Notes: generated by a model not told the origin, from the letters alone. A stretch of 64,000 nucleotides of DNA from Bog-366 sp963722555 (GCA_963722555.1 CAVRNQ010000003.1:620001-684000); one strand, 5' to 3'; positions 25,220-34,720 are shown, counted from the first letter of the stretch. A program made the numbers and translations.

Positions 25220-26731
25220 TCACCTTCCCAGGGTTGCCAGAACTGCCGCCGCACGATCCAGCAGCGGATATGGTATTTGGGGGTAAATTCCAAGCAATGC
25301 GCACATTCCCGCCAAAAACACCATGGGGAGCCACATTCGGGCCGGCACTTCCCTCACAACTGACGCGGAGGTGCTGCTCGAGCCTCGCTCTCCCCAAAAC
25401 ACTCTGTACGCCGCCCGAACCATAACGACCATGGTCAAAATACTCACCAGGATGGCAATGACTGCCGCCCACCACAACCCGGCCCTTGCGAGGGCCAAAT
25501 ATACCGTCAGCTTACTCCAGAATCCATTTAGCGGCGGGAAGCCCGCAATTGCCAATGCCCCTAGAAAGAAACAGGCGCTCGTGATCGGCATCTGACTTCT
25601 CAGTCCGCCGAGCTCGCTTATTCGCCGAACGCCCGTGGCATACATCACCGCACCCACGCACATGAACAGCAGTGACTTGTAAAGCGCGTGGTTGAGCAAG
25701 TGATAAAGGCCGCCATAGCATCCCAAGTATGTTCCGAGTCCGATACCGACCAGTACATAGCCCATCTGACTTACGGATGAATACGCCAGTAACCGCTTGA
25801 GGTCGTCTTGGGTCAAAGCCAGGATAATGCCGAGCAGCATCGTGAACGTGCCGAGCGCCACGAGGAAGATCGTGACCTGAGGCCATGCTGGGTAGAAGAT
25901 GCTCACCGTGCGGGCCATGGCATACAGCGCCATCTTTATCATCACGCCCGACAACAGCACGCTAATCGGTGTCGGCGCCTCTGCGTGCGCGTCAGGGAGC
26001 CAGGGATGAAACGGCGCAATGCCCGCTTTGGTCCCGAATCCGATCACTAGAAACGCGATCGTAATCGCCGCAGTGCCGCTCGGTATGAATTGCACCACGT
26101 TCCGGATGTCGCTGATAAGCAGGGCGCTGGTTCCAGCTAGTTTATTCGTGGCCGCCGCACTGGCGTAAAGCAACACACAACCGAACAAAGCGAAGGTAAT
26201 CCCAATAGTAAGCAACATTAGGTACTTGTAGCCCGCTTCCAGCGCGCGCCGATCCCAATAGAAGGCTACGAGGAGGCCCGAGGTAAGTGTGGTGGCTTCA
26301 ATGGCGACGTACAGCATGATCACGTTGTTGGTAACGCATCCCCACAGCATGGTCCCGAGAAACCACATCAGAAGGCCATAGAATGTCCGAATGCGGCGCG
26401 CGGCAGTGTCCTCAGCCATGCGCTCCTCGAGGTATCGTACGGAGTAAACCGATGTGAGCAGTCCGATACCGCCAATAATGACAACCATCAAGGCACTCAA
26501 GGCATCGACGCGCAGCTCGCCGCTCCAGGTTGTCAGGACCACCCCCTTCAGGACGCGGTAGGCCATCCAAGCGCTCAACCCAGTGACAAGTGCCGCCGTC
26601 AAAACGCATATCCATTGTTGAAAAGTGCGACCCATGCGCGTTGCCGCGAACACGATGGCGCCCGTCAACATCGGTAAGAGGAATACAACCGCCGGTACGA
26701 TTGATGTCTCTGTCAGGACTTCTCCCGCCAT
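25220..26731 (-). CDS. hyfF: Antiporter-like hydrogenase membrane subunit, HyfF-like (MrpD/NuoN family)
   Basis: A 503-residue polytopic protein of the proton-translocating antiporter family. Conserved features: VAIEATTLTSGLLVAFYWDRRALEA (key Glu in the fifth helix), FGTKAGIAPFHPWLPDAHAEAP (Lys and the HPWLPDAHAEAP signature), and LTQDDLKRLLAYSSVSQMGYV with the broken helix. These residues carry ion translocation in complex I relatives. It is one of three antiporter-like subunits here, as in Hyf rather than Hyc hydrogenases. Confidence 0.9.
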   Translation of the reverse strand: MAGEVLTETSIVPAVVFLLPMLTGAIVFAATRMGRTFQQWICVLTAALVTGLSAWMAYRVLKGVVLTTWSGELRVDALSALMVVIIGGIGLLTSVYSVRYLEERMAEDTAARRIRTFYGLLMWFLGTMLWGCVTNNVIMLYVAIEATTLTSGLLVAFYWDRRALEAGYKYLMLLTIGITFALFGCVLLYASAAATNKLAGTSALLISDIRNVVQFIPSGTAAITIAFLVIGFGTKAGIAPFHPWLPDAHAEAPTPISVLLSGVMIKMALYAMARTVSIFYPAWPQVTIFLVALGTFTMLLGIILALTQDDLKRLLAYSSVSQMGYVLVGIGLGTYLGCYGGLYHLLNHALYKSLLFMCVGAVMYATGVRRISELGGLRSQMPITSACFFLGALAIAGFPPLNGFWSKLTVYLALARAGLWWAAVIAILVSILTMVVMVRAAYRVFWGERGSSSTSASVVREVPARMWLPMVFLAGMCALLGIYPQIPYPLLDRAAAVLATLGR

Positions 26732-26765
26732 ATCTACATCCTTTGTACGAACCGTTTGAACGTAT

Positions 26766-27440
26766 TCACCACCTTAATTCCCGCAGCCTGAACGTATCTG
26801 TGGATCCGAATTCCTGCCGTACTCCCCCTATCACGTAAAGGAGAAGGAATACGGTCACAACCACCTCTGTCGCAACGCCGAAGAGGGCGGTTTCCGGCAA
26901 GCCGGGAGCCAGGCTCACCAAACTTAGGTGTACGCCGTTTTCAAGCAGGCAGAGCCCGATCACCGTCTTGATTGCGTCCCGACGTGTCAACACCGCATAC
27001 AGGCCAAGCGCGAAAACCGTGGACGCTACAGCCAAATTCGTTCTGAACACCCCAAGCTGCCCCATCGCGGTTGGCGCCAGAAGTGTGGTTCGACTGTGGG
27101 TGAGATGGAAGAAGCTTAACATCAGTAAGGCGGCAATCACGGCGGAGGGGCCAAAGCCAATCACCGGCTTCAATTCGCGGTCATCCGCACCGCGGATCGC
27201 CCGGAATAGGAACCACGGTGTAAGGATCGCCTTGGTGATCAGGGCGGTGGCAGCCCACCAGTATAGAGCCCTGTTGACAGCCGCAAAGCTCAGAAGCAGA
27301 CCCACAATCAGGAGTGCCTGACAGAGGTAGGCGACAATCGAAAACTTGAGCCTCCGCATCTCAACCGCAGCCACCGAGGTAATCACCAAGGTCAAGCTCA
27401 GGGTCTCGATCAAACTGGTGTGCAGCGCTTCCGGGTTCAT
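26766..27440 (-). CDS. hyfE: Hydrogenase membrane subunit HyfE-like
   Basis: A 224-residue integral membrane protein with about six hydrophobic helices. The C-terminal half (IGLCLLENGVHLSLVSLAPG) has the Glu-containing NuoK-like helix, as in HyfE. The start ATG overlaps the hyfH stop (ATGA), with GGAGGGAGG before it. Its place between hyfH and hyfF is not the E. coli order but the subunit set is the same. Confidence 0.85.
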   Translation of the reverse strand: MNPEALHTSLIETLSLTLVITSVAAVEMRRLKFSIVAYLCQALLIVGLLLSFAAVNRALYWWAATALITKAILTPWFLFRAIRGADDRELKPVIGFGPSAVIAALLMLSFFHLTHSRTTLLAPTAMGQLGVFRTNLAVASTVFALGLYAVLTRRDAIKTVIGLCLLENGVHLSLVSLAPGLPETALFGVATEVVVTVFLLLYVIGGVRQEFGSTDTFRLRELRW

Positions 27441-27889
27441 GCCCTCCCTCCCTCCACGCCATCCCTGAAACCGGTTTTCATCATCCGGTCAAGCGCCGTT
27501 GGGGGCGGGAAGCACCTGCCGCATCTTTGGCAGGGTCCCATGAAAACCTCCAGCCGAATGTACATGTCCTGGGGAGTGTTCGTGGCGGTTTCGAATTGTT
27601 GGCTGAGGCGGATCGCTTCCTCGGGGCAAACTTCTTCGCACCTGCCGCAATACGTGCACCTGCGCCAGAAGAACTCCAGCACCCTCTTGTGCTGCTCTGC
27701 GTCAGATAGCACAATCACGCCGGCCGGGCAGACGTTTGCGCATCCGCCGCATCCGAAGCATAGATCGGCATCGAGAGTGATCTTGCCGCGGAATCCAGGT
27801 TTTGGCTCATGGGGCGAAAACGGGTATCCGAGGGTCACACGCCCAGCTTTCAAGCAAATCAGGGCTTCTCGCAGTTTGCTCAGGAACAC
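27437..27889 (-). CDS. hyfH: Hydrogenase ferredoxin-like subunit HyfH/HycF-like
   Basis: A 150-residue NuoI-like protein with two 4Fe-4S sites, CFGCGGCANVCPAG and CTYCGRCEEVCPEE, which wire the membrane arm's small subunit to the electron input. A third cysteine set near the C-terminus (GPCQRCGRC) could bind a further centre. The GTG start follows AGGAGGTTAAG. It overlaps hyfE by 4 bp. Confidence 0.9.
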   Translation of the reverse strand: MFLSKLREALICLKAGRVTLGYPFSPHEPKPGFRGKITLDADLCFGCGGCANVCPAGVIVLSDAEQHKRVLEFFWRRCTYCGRCEEVCPEEAIRLSQQFETATNTPQDMYIRLEVFMGPCQRCGRCFPPPTALDRMMKTGFRDGVEGGRA

Positions 27890-27901
27890 CTTAACCTCCT
27901 G

Positions 27902-28819
27902 CTACTTTCCAATCACCGCAAAGGCCAGGGCCGCTAGGGACGAAACCCCGACCCGCATGAAATAACCCATGGCTTGATCGATGCGGAGCCTCGGATTTAC
28001 GACATCAATAACCGTCACCAGTACAAGTACGACGAGCACCTTCACGATCGTCGCAATCAGATCCATTAAGTAGTTTCCAAAGTGCGGCCAAGGAAAGAAC
28101 ACTTCCACCAGCAAAAAAGCGAACACGAGCTGCTTCACCCACATCGCCCATCGGAAGAGCGCCAGGCGCGGACCGCTTTGCTCGACCAGTGGACCGCCCA
28201 TGATTTCCTGGTCGGCCTCGGCAATGTCGAACGGCAATTTACCTGCCACAGCTTGCAGAGCGAGGAAAAATGCCACGCCCCCTATCGCCATACTGATGCT
28301 TGGTCCATTCTGCACCTGCCAGTTGACAATGCCGCCTAGTGCCAAGGTCTTGGCCTTGAACGCACCCACCGTGAGAGCAATGGCCAGGATGGGTTCAACC
28401 GATAAAAGCATCATCATTTCGCGCGAGCTCCCGATGGAAGCATAAGGGCTGGCGCTGGCAAACCCCGTCAACATGATCGCGACACCGCTCATCGCCGCGA
28501 CATAGAGCACCACGATCAAATCGCCGGCGAAGGCAAGCGGCGCGACCGTTCCCATGGGGATCAATGCGGCAAGAAGCAGCACCGACCCCAGCGTGAGAGC
28601 CGGAAGGCCCGCATAGACCACTCCCCCCGTGCTTCGGAGGTCCTCCTTGCCCAGGAGCTTCAAGAGGTCCCAATAGGGTTGCGTGATGGGGGGCCCAATT
28701 CGAGAGTGGATCGCGGCTCGGAGCTTGCGCATGAGGCCTTCGCAAAGTGGCGACAACAACAGAGCGGCCGCCACGTTCAGCAAGCAGAGCAGAAAACTCT
28801 TGATGAACCAAATTGTCAT
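27902..28819 (-). CDS. hyfC: Hydrogenase membrane subunit HyfC/HycD-like (NuoH family)
   Basis: A 305-residue NuoH-like protein that joins the hydrogenase module to the ion-pumping membrane arm. About eight membrane helices are evident. Conserved pieces include RIGPPITQPYWDLLKLLGKED, FASASPYASIGSSREMM and FDIAEADQEIMGGPLVEQSG, where the acidic cluster matches the quinone-site/ion-entry loop of NuoH. The ATG at 28819 overlaps the hyfG stop (ATGA); the longer frame to 28879 comes from a repeat element. Confidence 0.92.
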   Translation of the reverse strand: MTIWFIKSFLLCLLNVAAALLLSPLCEGLMRKLRAAIHSRIGPPITQPYWDLLKLLGKEDLRSTGGVVYAGLPALTLGSVLLLAALIPMGTVAPLAFAGDLIVVLYVAAMSGVAIMLTGFASASPYASIGSSREMMMLLSVEPILAIALTVGAFKAKTLALGGIVNWQVQNGPSISMAIGGVAFFLALQAVAGKLPFDIAEADQEIMGGPLVEQSGPRLALFRWAMWVKQLVFAFLLVEVFFPWPHFGNYLMDLIATIVKVLVVLVLVTVIDVVNPRLRIDQAMGYFMRVGVSSLAALAFAVIGK

Positions 28820-30591
28820 CGCGCCCCTCCGCCCCGAGCCTTCTGAGTAGGGGCGGCCCTTGTGGCCGCCCGGGGGCAACCACCAGGGTTGCCCCTACGC
28901 GACATCTCGAGAAGCTCCGCGTGGGAATAAACCCTGACTTCATTTGTCCTTCTATCAACTGTCTCGAGCCGCTCCGTACAGGAGAAGCAGGGGTCCAGAC
29001 TCCCCAGCGTAATCGGTACGTCCGCTATGGTTCCATCGAGGACCATTGCCGGCAGAGCCTGCAGGTTCGGATAGGTTGGGGCACGTACTCTCCACCGATA
29101 CGGCCGGTTATCACCGCCCGTCAGCACAAAGTGGACGGCCTCGCCCCTCGGCGCCTCTACCACCGACACCCCAACTCTCCCCGGCGGTATTCCCTCCTTG
29201 ATCTCCGCGCAAATCGGACCCTCAGGGATTGCCGACAGAGCCTCGCGTACAAGCCGAATTGATTCCAGCAACTCGGCGACTCGCACGAGCACGCGCGCCC
29301 ATGTATCACCCGCCTCTTGCGTGGCAATCTGAGGGGGCACTTCGTCATACGCCGCATACGGGTGATCGATCCGCGCATCGATTGCCACCCCCGAAGCTCT
29401 GGCAGGCGGGCCCACGGCACAGATTTTCTTCGCCCATTCGTTCGTCAGCACGCCAACTCCCTTGGTCCTGGCATGCAACGTGGTGTCCCCAATGACAGCG
29501 TTGCGAACGGCTATGGTCTCCTTTTCCACCTTGGCAAGAGTCTCGAGGAGCTTGGGCTTTATCTGATTGGGGAGATCGCGCCTCAGCCCGCCGACCGTAT
29601 TCATTCCGTATGTCTTGCGGTTTCCGGAGATCTCTTCACAGAGCCACATCACCGGCTCACGAATCCGCCAAGTCTGCATGAGCACCGTTTCAAAACCGAT
29701 GATGTGCCCGGCAATGCCCAACCAGAGCAGATGGGAATGGATGCGTTCCAGCTCCAGCATGATCGTTCGGATGTACCTGGCCCGGCGCGGCGCCTCGATG
29801 CCTGCAGCCTTCTCTACTGCCTGGCAATAGCATGTCGAATGAATGAAGCCGCAAATCCCGCATATTCTCTCGGCCAAATACGGGATCTCGTTGTAGGTCA
29901 AAGCGCTTTCACCGAGCTTTTCAATTCCCCGGTGGTTGTAAAAGAGGCGGGTATCGCATCCCACGATCGTCTCGCCTTCGACGAATAGGCGGTAGTAGGC
30001 AGGCTCCTCCAGTACCGGAAAGAATGGTCCCATCGGTACCACACTCGCACCTGCGGGGGGCTCACGCATTTGCGGGCGCACATTCTCGGCACGCGGAGGC
30101 TGGTAGTTATAAGGAAAATCCCTTCGGAGGGGATAGACGCCTTCCGGCCAGTCGTCTGCCAAGAGCAGGCGGCGTGGATCCGGATGCCCTTCGGGATGTA
30201 CTCCGATGGCATCTCGGAATTCCCGCTCTGCCCAGTTTGCCCCCGGGATGACCTCGGTGATCGATTCAATCCTCAGGTCTTTTTCGGACACGGGAGATTC
30301 GAGCAGAACGTAGAGATGCTCACTGTCCAGTGAAAATAGATGCAAAATTGCGAAGTCGCCGGTGACGGGTCTTGTGTCAGTCCCCACCGAAATCATGAAG
30401 CGCGCTTGCAACTCGTTGACCAGCCCCTCCACAACAGCTCGCATGGCCCTCTTCTCGATCGCGAAATGGAGGGTATCGGCGTATGGTTGCGTCGCGGACA
30501 GGAAAGCACCGTCGCTGCGTGCGGCGACTGCTTCCTTAACCCGCGTAACGGTCACCTGATCTCTAATACTCATGCCCATCTCCTCAGCCAT
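28816..30591 (-). CDS. hyfG: Group 4 [NiFe] hydrogenase large subunit, HyfG/HycE-like
   Basis: The catalytic subunit for H2/H+ interconversion. Residues ~1-170 are a NuoC-like domain; the rest is NuoD-like. Both NiFe-binding motifs are intact: ERICGICGFIHSTCY in the N-terminal part and DPCFSCTER ending at residue 541. This separates it from NuoCD, which lacks them. Fifty residues follow CTER and should be cut off by the maturation protease; 18 of them are encoded by an inserted palindromic repeat. ATG 30591 overlaps hyfB by 8 bp; a second ATG at 30573 with GAGGAG before it is an alternative. Confidence 0.95.
   Translation of the reverse strand: MAEEMGMSIRDQVTVTRVKEAVAARSDGAFLSATQPYADTLHFAIEKRAMRAVVEGLVNELQARFMISVGTDTRPVTGDFAILHLFSLDSEHLYVLLESPVSEKDLRIESITEVIPGANWAEREFRDAIGVHPEGHPDPRRLLLADDWPEGVYPLRRDFPYNYQPPRAENVRPQMREPPAGASVVPMGPFFPVLEEPAYYRLFVEGETIVGCDTRLFYNHRGIEKLGESALTYNEIPYLAERICGICGFIHSTCYCQAVEKAAGIEAPRRARYIRTIMLELERIHSHLLWLGIAGHIIGFETVLMQTWRIREPVMWLCEEISGNRKTYGMNTVGGLRRDLPNQIKPKLLETLAKVEKETIAVRNAVIGDTTLHARTKGVGVLTNEWAKKICAVGPPARASGVAIDARIDHPYAAYDEVPPQIATQEAGDTWARVLVRVAELLESIRLVREALSAIPEGPICAEIKEGIPPGRVGVSVVEAPRGEAVHFVLTGGDNRPYRWRVRAPTYPNLQALPAMVLDGTIADVPITLGSLDPCFSCTERLETVDRRTNEVRVYSHAELLEMSRRGNPGGCPRAATRAAPTQKARGGGAR
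28847..28898. repeat. Palindromic repeat inside the 3' end of hyfG
   Basis: A 52-bp element with exact 8-bp inverted ends (GTAGGGGC at the left, GCCCCTAC at the right) and inner GGCGGCC.../GGCCGCC and GGGGCAACC/GGTTGCCCC arms. It is fully inside the hyfG reading frame and codes for about residues 565-582, in the C-terminal peptide that the maturation protease should remove. It also creates a false N-terminal extension for hyfC. Confidence 0.8.
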
Positions 30592-32584
30592 TCACCCACA
30601 GCATGATCCCAGTCACAATGATGGCGCCAATCACTATCCACAGAAGATAGATTTGCGGGGTTCCGACGTGCGTTCTGCTCACGCGGCCTGCGGCCGTGTC
30701 AATAATTTTGATTGTCGGCGTATACAGCCATTGGTCAAAATCGAGCGCGCGGCGAAGGGGAGCCGGAAATTTCGGCACATGGACTTGTCCGCTTGGATAG
30801 ATTCCCTGAAAAGCGTGTTTGAAGGGCAAGTAGAAACTGCTGGCGGGGTAACGGACCGTGGCCGGAACGTGTTCTTCTCCGCAGTACCAGACAGGCGCCG
30901 ACCTCACTTGGGCTCCGCCCGCGCGCTGAATGGCATAGGAGATCAATGCCAGGATGGCCAAGGTTGCCAGAATGGCGAGGGGCGACCAGAATCCAACCGG
31001 CGATCCATCCGTCAGTGACAGGCCACCCCATATCCGACTCGCGTCCACGCCCGACACAGGCATGGCAGTAACACCCGCGATTGCATGCCCGACGAAACGC
31101 AACATGAGCTGTGGAAAGATGCCCAACAGTACGCACAGGGCGGCAAGCACGACCTGGGGCACGATCATGGATATCGGCACTTCCTCAATTCCGAGGCTCT
31201 CATCAGCCTTGCCCAGAAAGACTGATCCGAGCACCTTCAGGAAGGAAGCGAGCGTGGCGAGCGAAATGAATAGCGCTACAAGACCCAGCACGAGGAACAA
31301 CGGGAATCGCATTCCTGCCAATAAGCACCCGGCGACGATTAACCACTTGCTGGAGAACCCGTTGAAGGGCGGCACCCCCGCGATGCTCAATGAGGCTATG
31401 GTCGTCGTGCCGGTGGTGTACGGCATGAAACTCGCCAGGCCGCCCAGCTTGTCCATGTCGCGCTGGCCGGTCCGGTAAAGCACCGACCCCGCTCCAAGGA
31501 ACAAGCACGACTTGAAGCAGGCATGGTTTACAGCGTGCAAAATCGCACCCGCGAGAGCAATCGAGGCCAGGGCCGGGTACATCTGCAGACAGTAGACGCC
31601 CACACCTAACCCGAGGCAGATGTAACCGATTTGCCCGATGGTGTGGAAGGCCATAAGCCGCTTGGTGTCGGTCTGCCGCAGTGCGGTCAAAGTCCCTACG
31701 AAAAGCGATCCTGTGCCTGCGAGTGCCAGGAAAATCCCCCAAATCCTGAGCGACGGCGACACAACCAGAAAAGAGCAGAAGAGGCGAACCAGCCCATATA
31801 TTCCAAGTTTGACGAGTGCCCCCGAGAGCGTGGCGCTCATCCCGGAAGGCGCAACGGGATGGGCATCGGGGAGCCAATCGCCCATGGGCAGGATTCCCGC
31901 TTTGGTAGCGAACCCCAAGAAGAAGAGAAAGATGGTAGTGTGAGCCAGGAACGGCCGGGTGTTGAGCAGCTCGGACAGAGTCTGCCGGATGGCATCGAAA
32001 GAAAACGAGCCGGACGTCCTCCAGAGCAACAGTGCCGCTGCCACCATGCAAAGCGTTGCACCGTGGGTGATGATGAAATACTTCAGGCCCGCCCGCTGGC
32101 TCGCCGGGTTCTCGCTCTCAAACGTCACCAGGAAGTATGACGTCAGGGTCATGGACTCCCAGAAGATGAGGAAAAAGAAGAAATCCGTGCACACAAGAAC
32201 TCCGGTCATGCTGGCGACGCAGAGGAGAAGAAGGGGGAAGAACTTCGCCACCTTATCGTGCGCATAGTGCTCCATGTACCGCACGGAGTACAGCGTGCTC
32301 AGCAGTGCAATCACTGCCACGATGGCCAGGAAGATGGCGCTCAGCGGGTCAACTCGCAGGGTGAGACGGGCGCCCAGTTGGGGCAGTGATAGGAGCGTAT
32401 GTTCGCCTGACGCCACCGTGCATGCTCCAACCACCGCGAGCCCGGTGAACACCGAGGAGGCGCAAACGAAAGCGAAGCTGACCCAGCCACACACCTTCCG
32501 CTTGCGCGCAAAGATCAGGCTTACCAGTGACCCCACGATCAGGATCACGATGCTGGCTTCGACTTGCCGGACGGCATTGACCAT
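30584..32584 (-). CDS. hyfB: Antiporter-like hydrogenase membrane subunit HyfB-like (NuoL family)
   Basis: A 666-residue protein with a long C-terminal extension, as in NuoL/HyfB, where an amphipathic lateral helix lies along the membrane arm. Seen: LIFWESMTLTSYFLVTFE (helix-5 Glu), FATKAGILPMGDWLPDAHPVAP, RQTDTKRLMAFHTIGQIGYI and NHACFKSCLFLGAG. The hydrophilic tail contains WYCGEEHVPATVRYPASSFY, a piece typical of HyfB/HycC. It starts 1 bp before the hyfD-like gene's stop and overlaps hyfG. Confidence 0.92.
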   Translation of the reverse strand: MVNAVRQVEASIVILIVGSLVSLIFARKRKVCGWVSFAFVCASSVFTGLAVVGACTVASGEHTLLSLPQLGARLTLRVDPLSAIFLAIVAVIALLSTLYSVRYMEHYAHDKVAKFFPLLLLCVASMTGVLVCTDFFFFLIFWESMTLTSYFLVTFESENPASQRAGLKYFIITHGATLCMVAAALLLWRTSGSFSFDAIRQTLSELLNTRPFLAHTTIFLFFLGFATKAGILPMGDWLPDAHPVAPSGMSATLSGALVKLGIYGLVRLFCSFLVVSPSLRIWGIFLALAGTGSLFVGTLTALRQTDTKRLMAFHTIGQIGYICLGLGVGVYCLQMYPALASIALAGAILHAVNHACFKSCLFLGAGSVLYRTGQRDMDKLGGLASFMPYTTGTTTIASLSIAGVPPFNGFSSKWLIVAGCLLAGMRFPLFLVLGLVALFISLATLASFLKVLGSVFLGKADESLGIEEVPISMIVPQVVLAALCVLLGIFPQLMLRFVGHAIAGVTAMPVSGVDASRIWGGLSLTDGSPVGFWSPLAILATLAILALISYAIQRAGGAQVRSAPVWYCGEEHVPATVRYPASSFYLPFKHAFQGIYPSGQVHVPKFPAPLRRALDFDQWLYTPTIKIIDTAAGRVSRTHVGTPQIYLLWIVIGAIIVTGIMLWVNG

Positions 32585-32585
32585 T

Positions 32586-34052
32586 CTATTTCCCCATCAA
32601 CCGCACTAAGGGCATGCCCACAAGCGGGGCTGCTACACAGCCGATCATCAGGATGATCAAAGTGGCGTTCATCGCCCAAGGTGGATCGCTCGGGACTTGA
32701 GCCACCGCCAGGGGCGCGCCCAGGAAGATTTTTTGTGCGATGTAAAGCATCCAACCGAAGGAGACCAGAGTTTCGCAAAGGATGAAAATGACGATGAGTG
32801 GTCCTATGGGTCCGGGAATACGCATGGCGCCCGAGAGAATCATGAACTTGCTCCAGAAGCAGGCCAGCGGTGGAACTCCGGTGACACTCAGAAGCCCGAC
32901 GAAAAATGCCGTAGCCGTGAGTGGCATACTTTTTCCCAGACCGCGGAGCGCCGATATGCTGCGAGTCCCGGTGACATAGGCGATGGTGCCTGCGCAAAAG
33001 AAGAGGGTCGCCTTGCTGTAACCGTGACAGATGATGTGCAAGACACCGCCCCGGAAACCCAGGGTTGATCCAAGACCCCCGATTGCGATGCCGAGCAGCA
33101 CGTAGCCGAGATGAGCGATGGTCGAATAGGCAAGCAACCGCTTCAGGTCATCCTGAACGAAATAAAAGGAGAGAGCGACGAAAATCGTGAGCAGCGCCAT
33201 GCCCGCCATGAGCAATGAAATCTTCGGTGGAATTCCCCACCCGCTACTCACCGTCCTGGCCATCAGGTAGACGCCTGCCTTGACCATCGCCGCTGCGTGG
33301 AGGTAAGCGCTAATAGGAGTCGGAGCCTCCATGGCGTCAGGCAGCCACGTTTGGAAGGGGACCTGCGCCGCCTTCGCCCAGGCTGCAATCAGGAGAAAGA
33401 GCAAAACCCATGATCTCAAACCATCGGGCAGCCGACCGAGAGCTGAGAAATCAAATGAGTTGGTACGAGCAAAAATAATAAGAATGGCCAGTAGAAAGAA
33501 GGCACTGCCGACATGGGTCATCAAAAGGGCTTTGAATCCGGCCCGTAAGCTTCGCTCGTTCTGGTGAAAAGAGATCAGCGCCCACGAACACATCGTCGTC
33601 ATTTCCCAGAAGACGAAGAATTGAAGGAAATTAGGCGAAATGGCCACCCCGACCATGCTGGTGATGAACAACAGGAGCCAGAAATAGTACCGGCCGTAGT
33701 GCTCACTCCCTACCGGGTGCTCTCGGTTTTTGTCGGTAAGGTAGGAAGTCGAATAGAGGACCGTGAGCAATCCGATCGGCACCGCAACCAGCAGCATCAA
33801 GGAAGCCAGGGGATCGATAAGAATTCCCAATATGGGCGCATCAACGATGCCGTGCAGCCAGGGAAGACTCCCCAACATTCTGGTGTAAGAGGTGCCGTAG
33901 GTGGAGAGCGTGAGCCATGCGGCCAGGCCGGTTACAATTGCGGCAATCGCTACAGCAGCGGGGCGGGCGCGTCTTTTCAGGAGCGCGGACAAGAGGGCTC
34001 CCGCCGCGGGCAGGATCAGCATGAGGACGGCAATTGAGGTGATCAAGTCCAT
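32586..34052 (-). CDS. hyfD: Antiporter-like hydrogenase membrane subunit, HyfD-like
   Basis: A 488-residue NuoL/M-type subunit: FVFWEMTTMCSWALISFHQNE, AKAAQVPFQTWLPDAMEAPTP, VQDDLKRLLAYSTIAHLGYV and ICHGYSKATLFFCAG are the family's charged in-membrane residues. It is the first of the membrane genes in the transcript. HyfD is assigned by exclusion because HyfB (long tail) and HyfF are recognised separately; the D/F naming could be swapped. GAAAGG lies before the ATG. Confidence 0.85.
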   Translation of the reverse strand: MDLITSIAVLMLILPAAGALLSALLKRRARPAAVAIAAIVTGLAAWLTLSTYGTSYTRMLGSLPWLHGIVDAPILGILIDPLASLMLLVAVPIGLLTVLYSTSYLTDKNREHPVGSEHYGRYYFWLLLFITSMVGVAISPNFLQFFVFWEMTTMCSWALISFHQNERSLRAGFKALLMTHVGSAFFLLAILIIFARTNSFDFSALGRLPDGLRSWVLLFLLIAAWAKAAQVPFQTWLPDAMEAPTPISAYLHAAAMVKAGVYLMARTVSSGWGIPPKISLLMAGMALLTIFVALSFYFVQDDLKRLLAYSTIAHLGYVLLGIAIGGLGSTLGFRGGVLHIICHGYSKATLFFCAGTIAYVTGTRSISALRGLGKSMPLTATAFFVGLLSVTGVPPLACFWSKFMILSGAMRIPGPIGPLIVIFILCETLVSFGWMLYIAQKIFLGAPLAVAQVPSDPPWAMNATLIILMIGCVAAPLVGMPLVRLMGK

Positions 34053-34149
34053 ACCTTTCTTCTCATCTGCGCGAAGAGCCTTGGAGTGCGGTCGCGCCAG
34101 CTACCGCCTTCCTCCCCAAACATGTTGCCTGGCGACGGCCTCAGCACTT

Positions 34150-34223
34150 GTAGCGCCGACCTTCAGAGCCTGTCCTGAGCGGAGCGAAGGATCGGCATGT
34201 GCTGAGCTAAAGCTCAGCGCTAC
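34150..34223. repeat. REP-like palindromic element, copy 2
   Basis: Starts TAGCGCCGACC and ends AGCTCAGCGCTAC, ~90% identical to 11514-11588. On the minus strand its end supplies the TAG stop codon of the maturation protease gene (34220-34222). It fills half of the gap between the protease and the membrane subunit genes. That both copies donate a stop codon is noted in the findings. Confidence 0.85.
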
Positions 34224-34720
34224 AACACCGACTCCACGGCTCGCCTGCGGCGAGCAACCTCGAAAACATCGTTCAACACGCCGGCGATTCCCGCAACACT
34301 CGCTTGCACCTCCCCGCTCATAGGTTGCAAGAAAGCCGTCTGACGTGGCTGAATAGCAATCAGAAATACGCGGGCATGGGTTTCCCGCTCGAGGTAGTCC
34401 ATGAGCAGGGTCAGGGGCACGCGGTGTGTGCTCGGCCAGTAACCCGCCACTTGATCCTTATCCAAAAGCGCCACGGAGCCAGGCGCGGACTTCAGATCAA
34501 CGGAATCAATCAGCACGACGGTGTCGGGCCCCTCGTCCACCACCTGGCGCAAGTAGTTCTCTGGAACTTCCTGGGCGTCGATCACGCGCACCCCGGGGGC
34601 ATCGCTGATCTGTCGGGCCACCAGGCTGCCGGCTGCGTCGTCACCACGGCAGGGATTGCCAATGCCCATGACTACGACGTTGCCTTGAATCCCCGTGGCA
34701 AGCTGTTCTTGTAAATCCAT
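34220..34720 (-). CDS. Hydrogenase maturation protease (HycI/HyaD family)
   Basis: The endopeptidase that trims the large-subunit C-terminus once Ni is inserted. The 166 residues contain VVMGIGNPCRGDDAAGSLVA (nickel-sensing Asp region), IDAQEVPENYL and VLIDSVDLKSAPGS, in the order typical of the family; the HRVPL segment supplies the conserved His. It lies directly after the AsrB-like gene (5-bp gap) and upstream of its expected target, hyfG. Its last codons run into a REP-like element which supplies the stop codon. Confidence 0.92.
   Translation of the reverse strand: MDLQEQLATGIQGNVVVMGIGNPCRGDDAAGSLVARQISDAPGVRVIDAQEVPENYLRQVVDEGPDTVVLIDSVDLKSAPGSVALLDKDQVAGYWPSTHRVPLTLLMDYLERETHARVFLIAIQPRQTAFLQPMSGEVQASVAGIAGVLNDVFEVARRRRAVESVL

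Noticed and set aside
28816..30591. Reading the large subunit as NuoCD of a complex I
   Set aside because: It keeps CGIC and DPCFSC NiFe ligands, and a maturation protease lies in the operon; no NuoE/F or NuoA/J genes are present.
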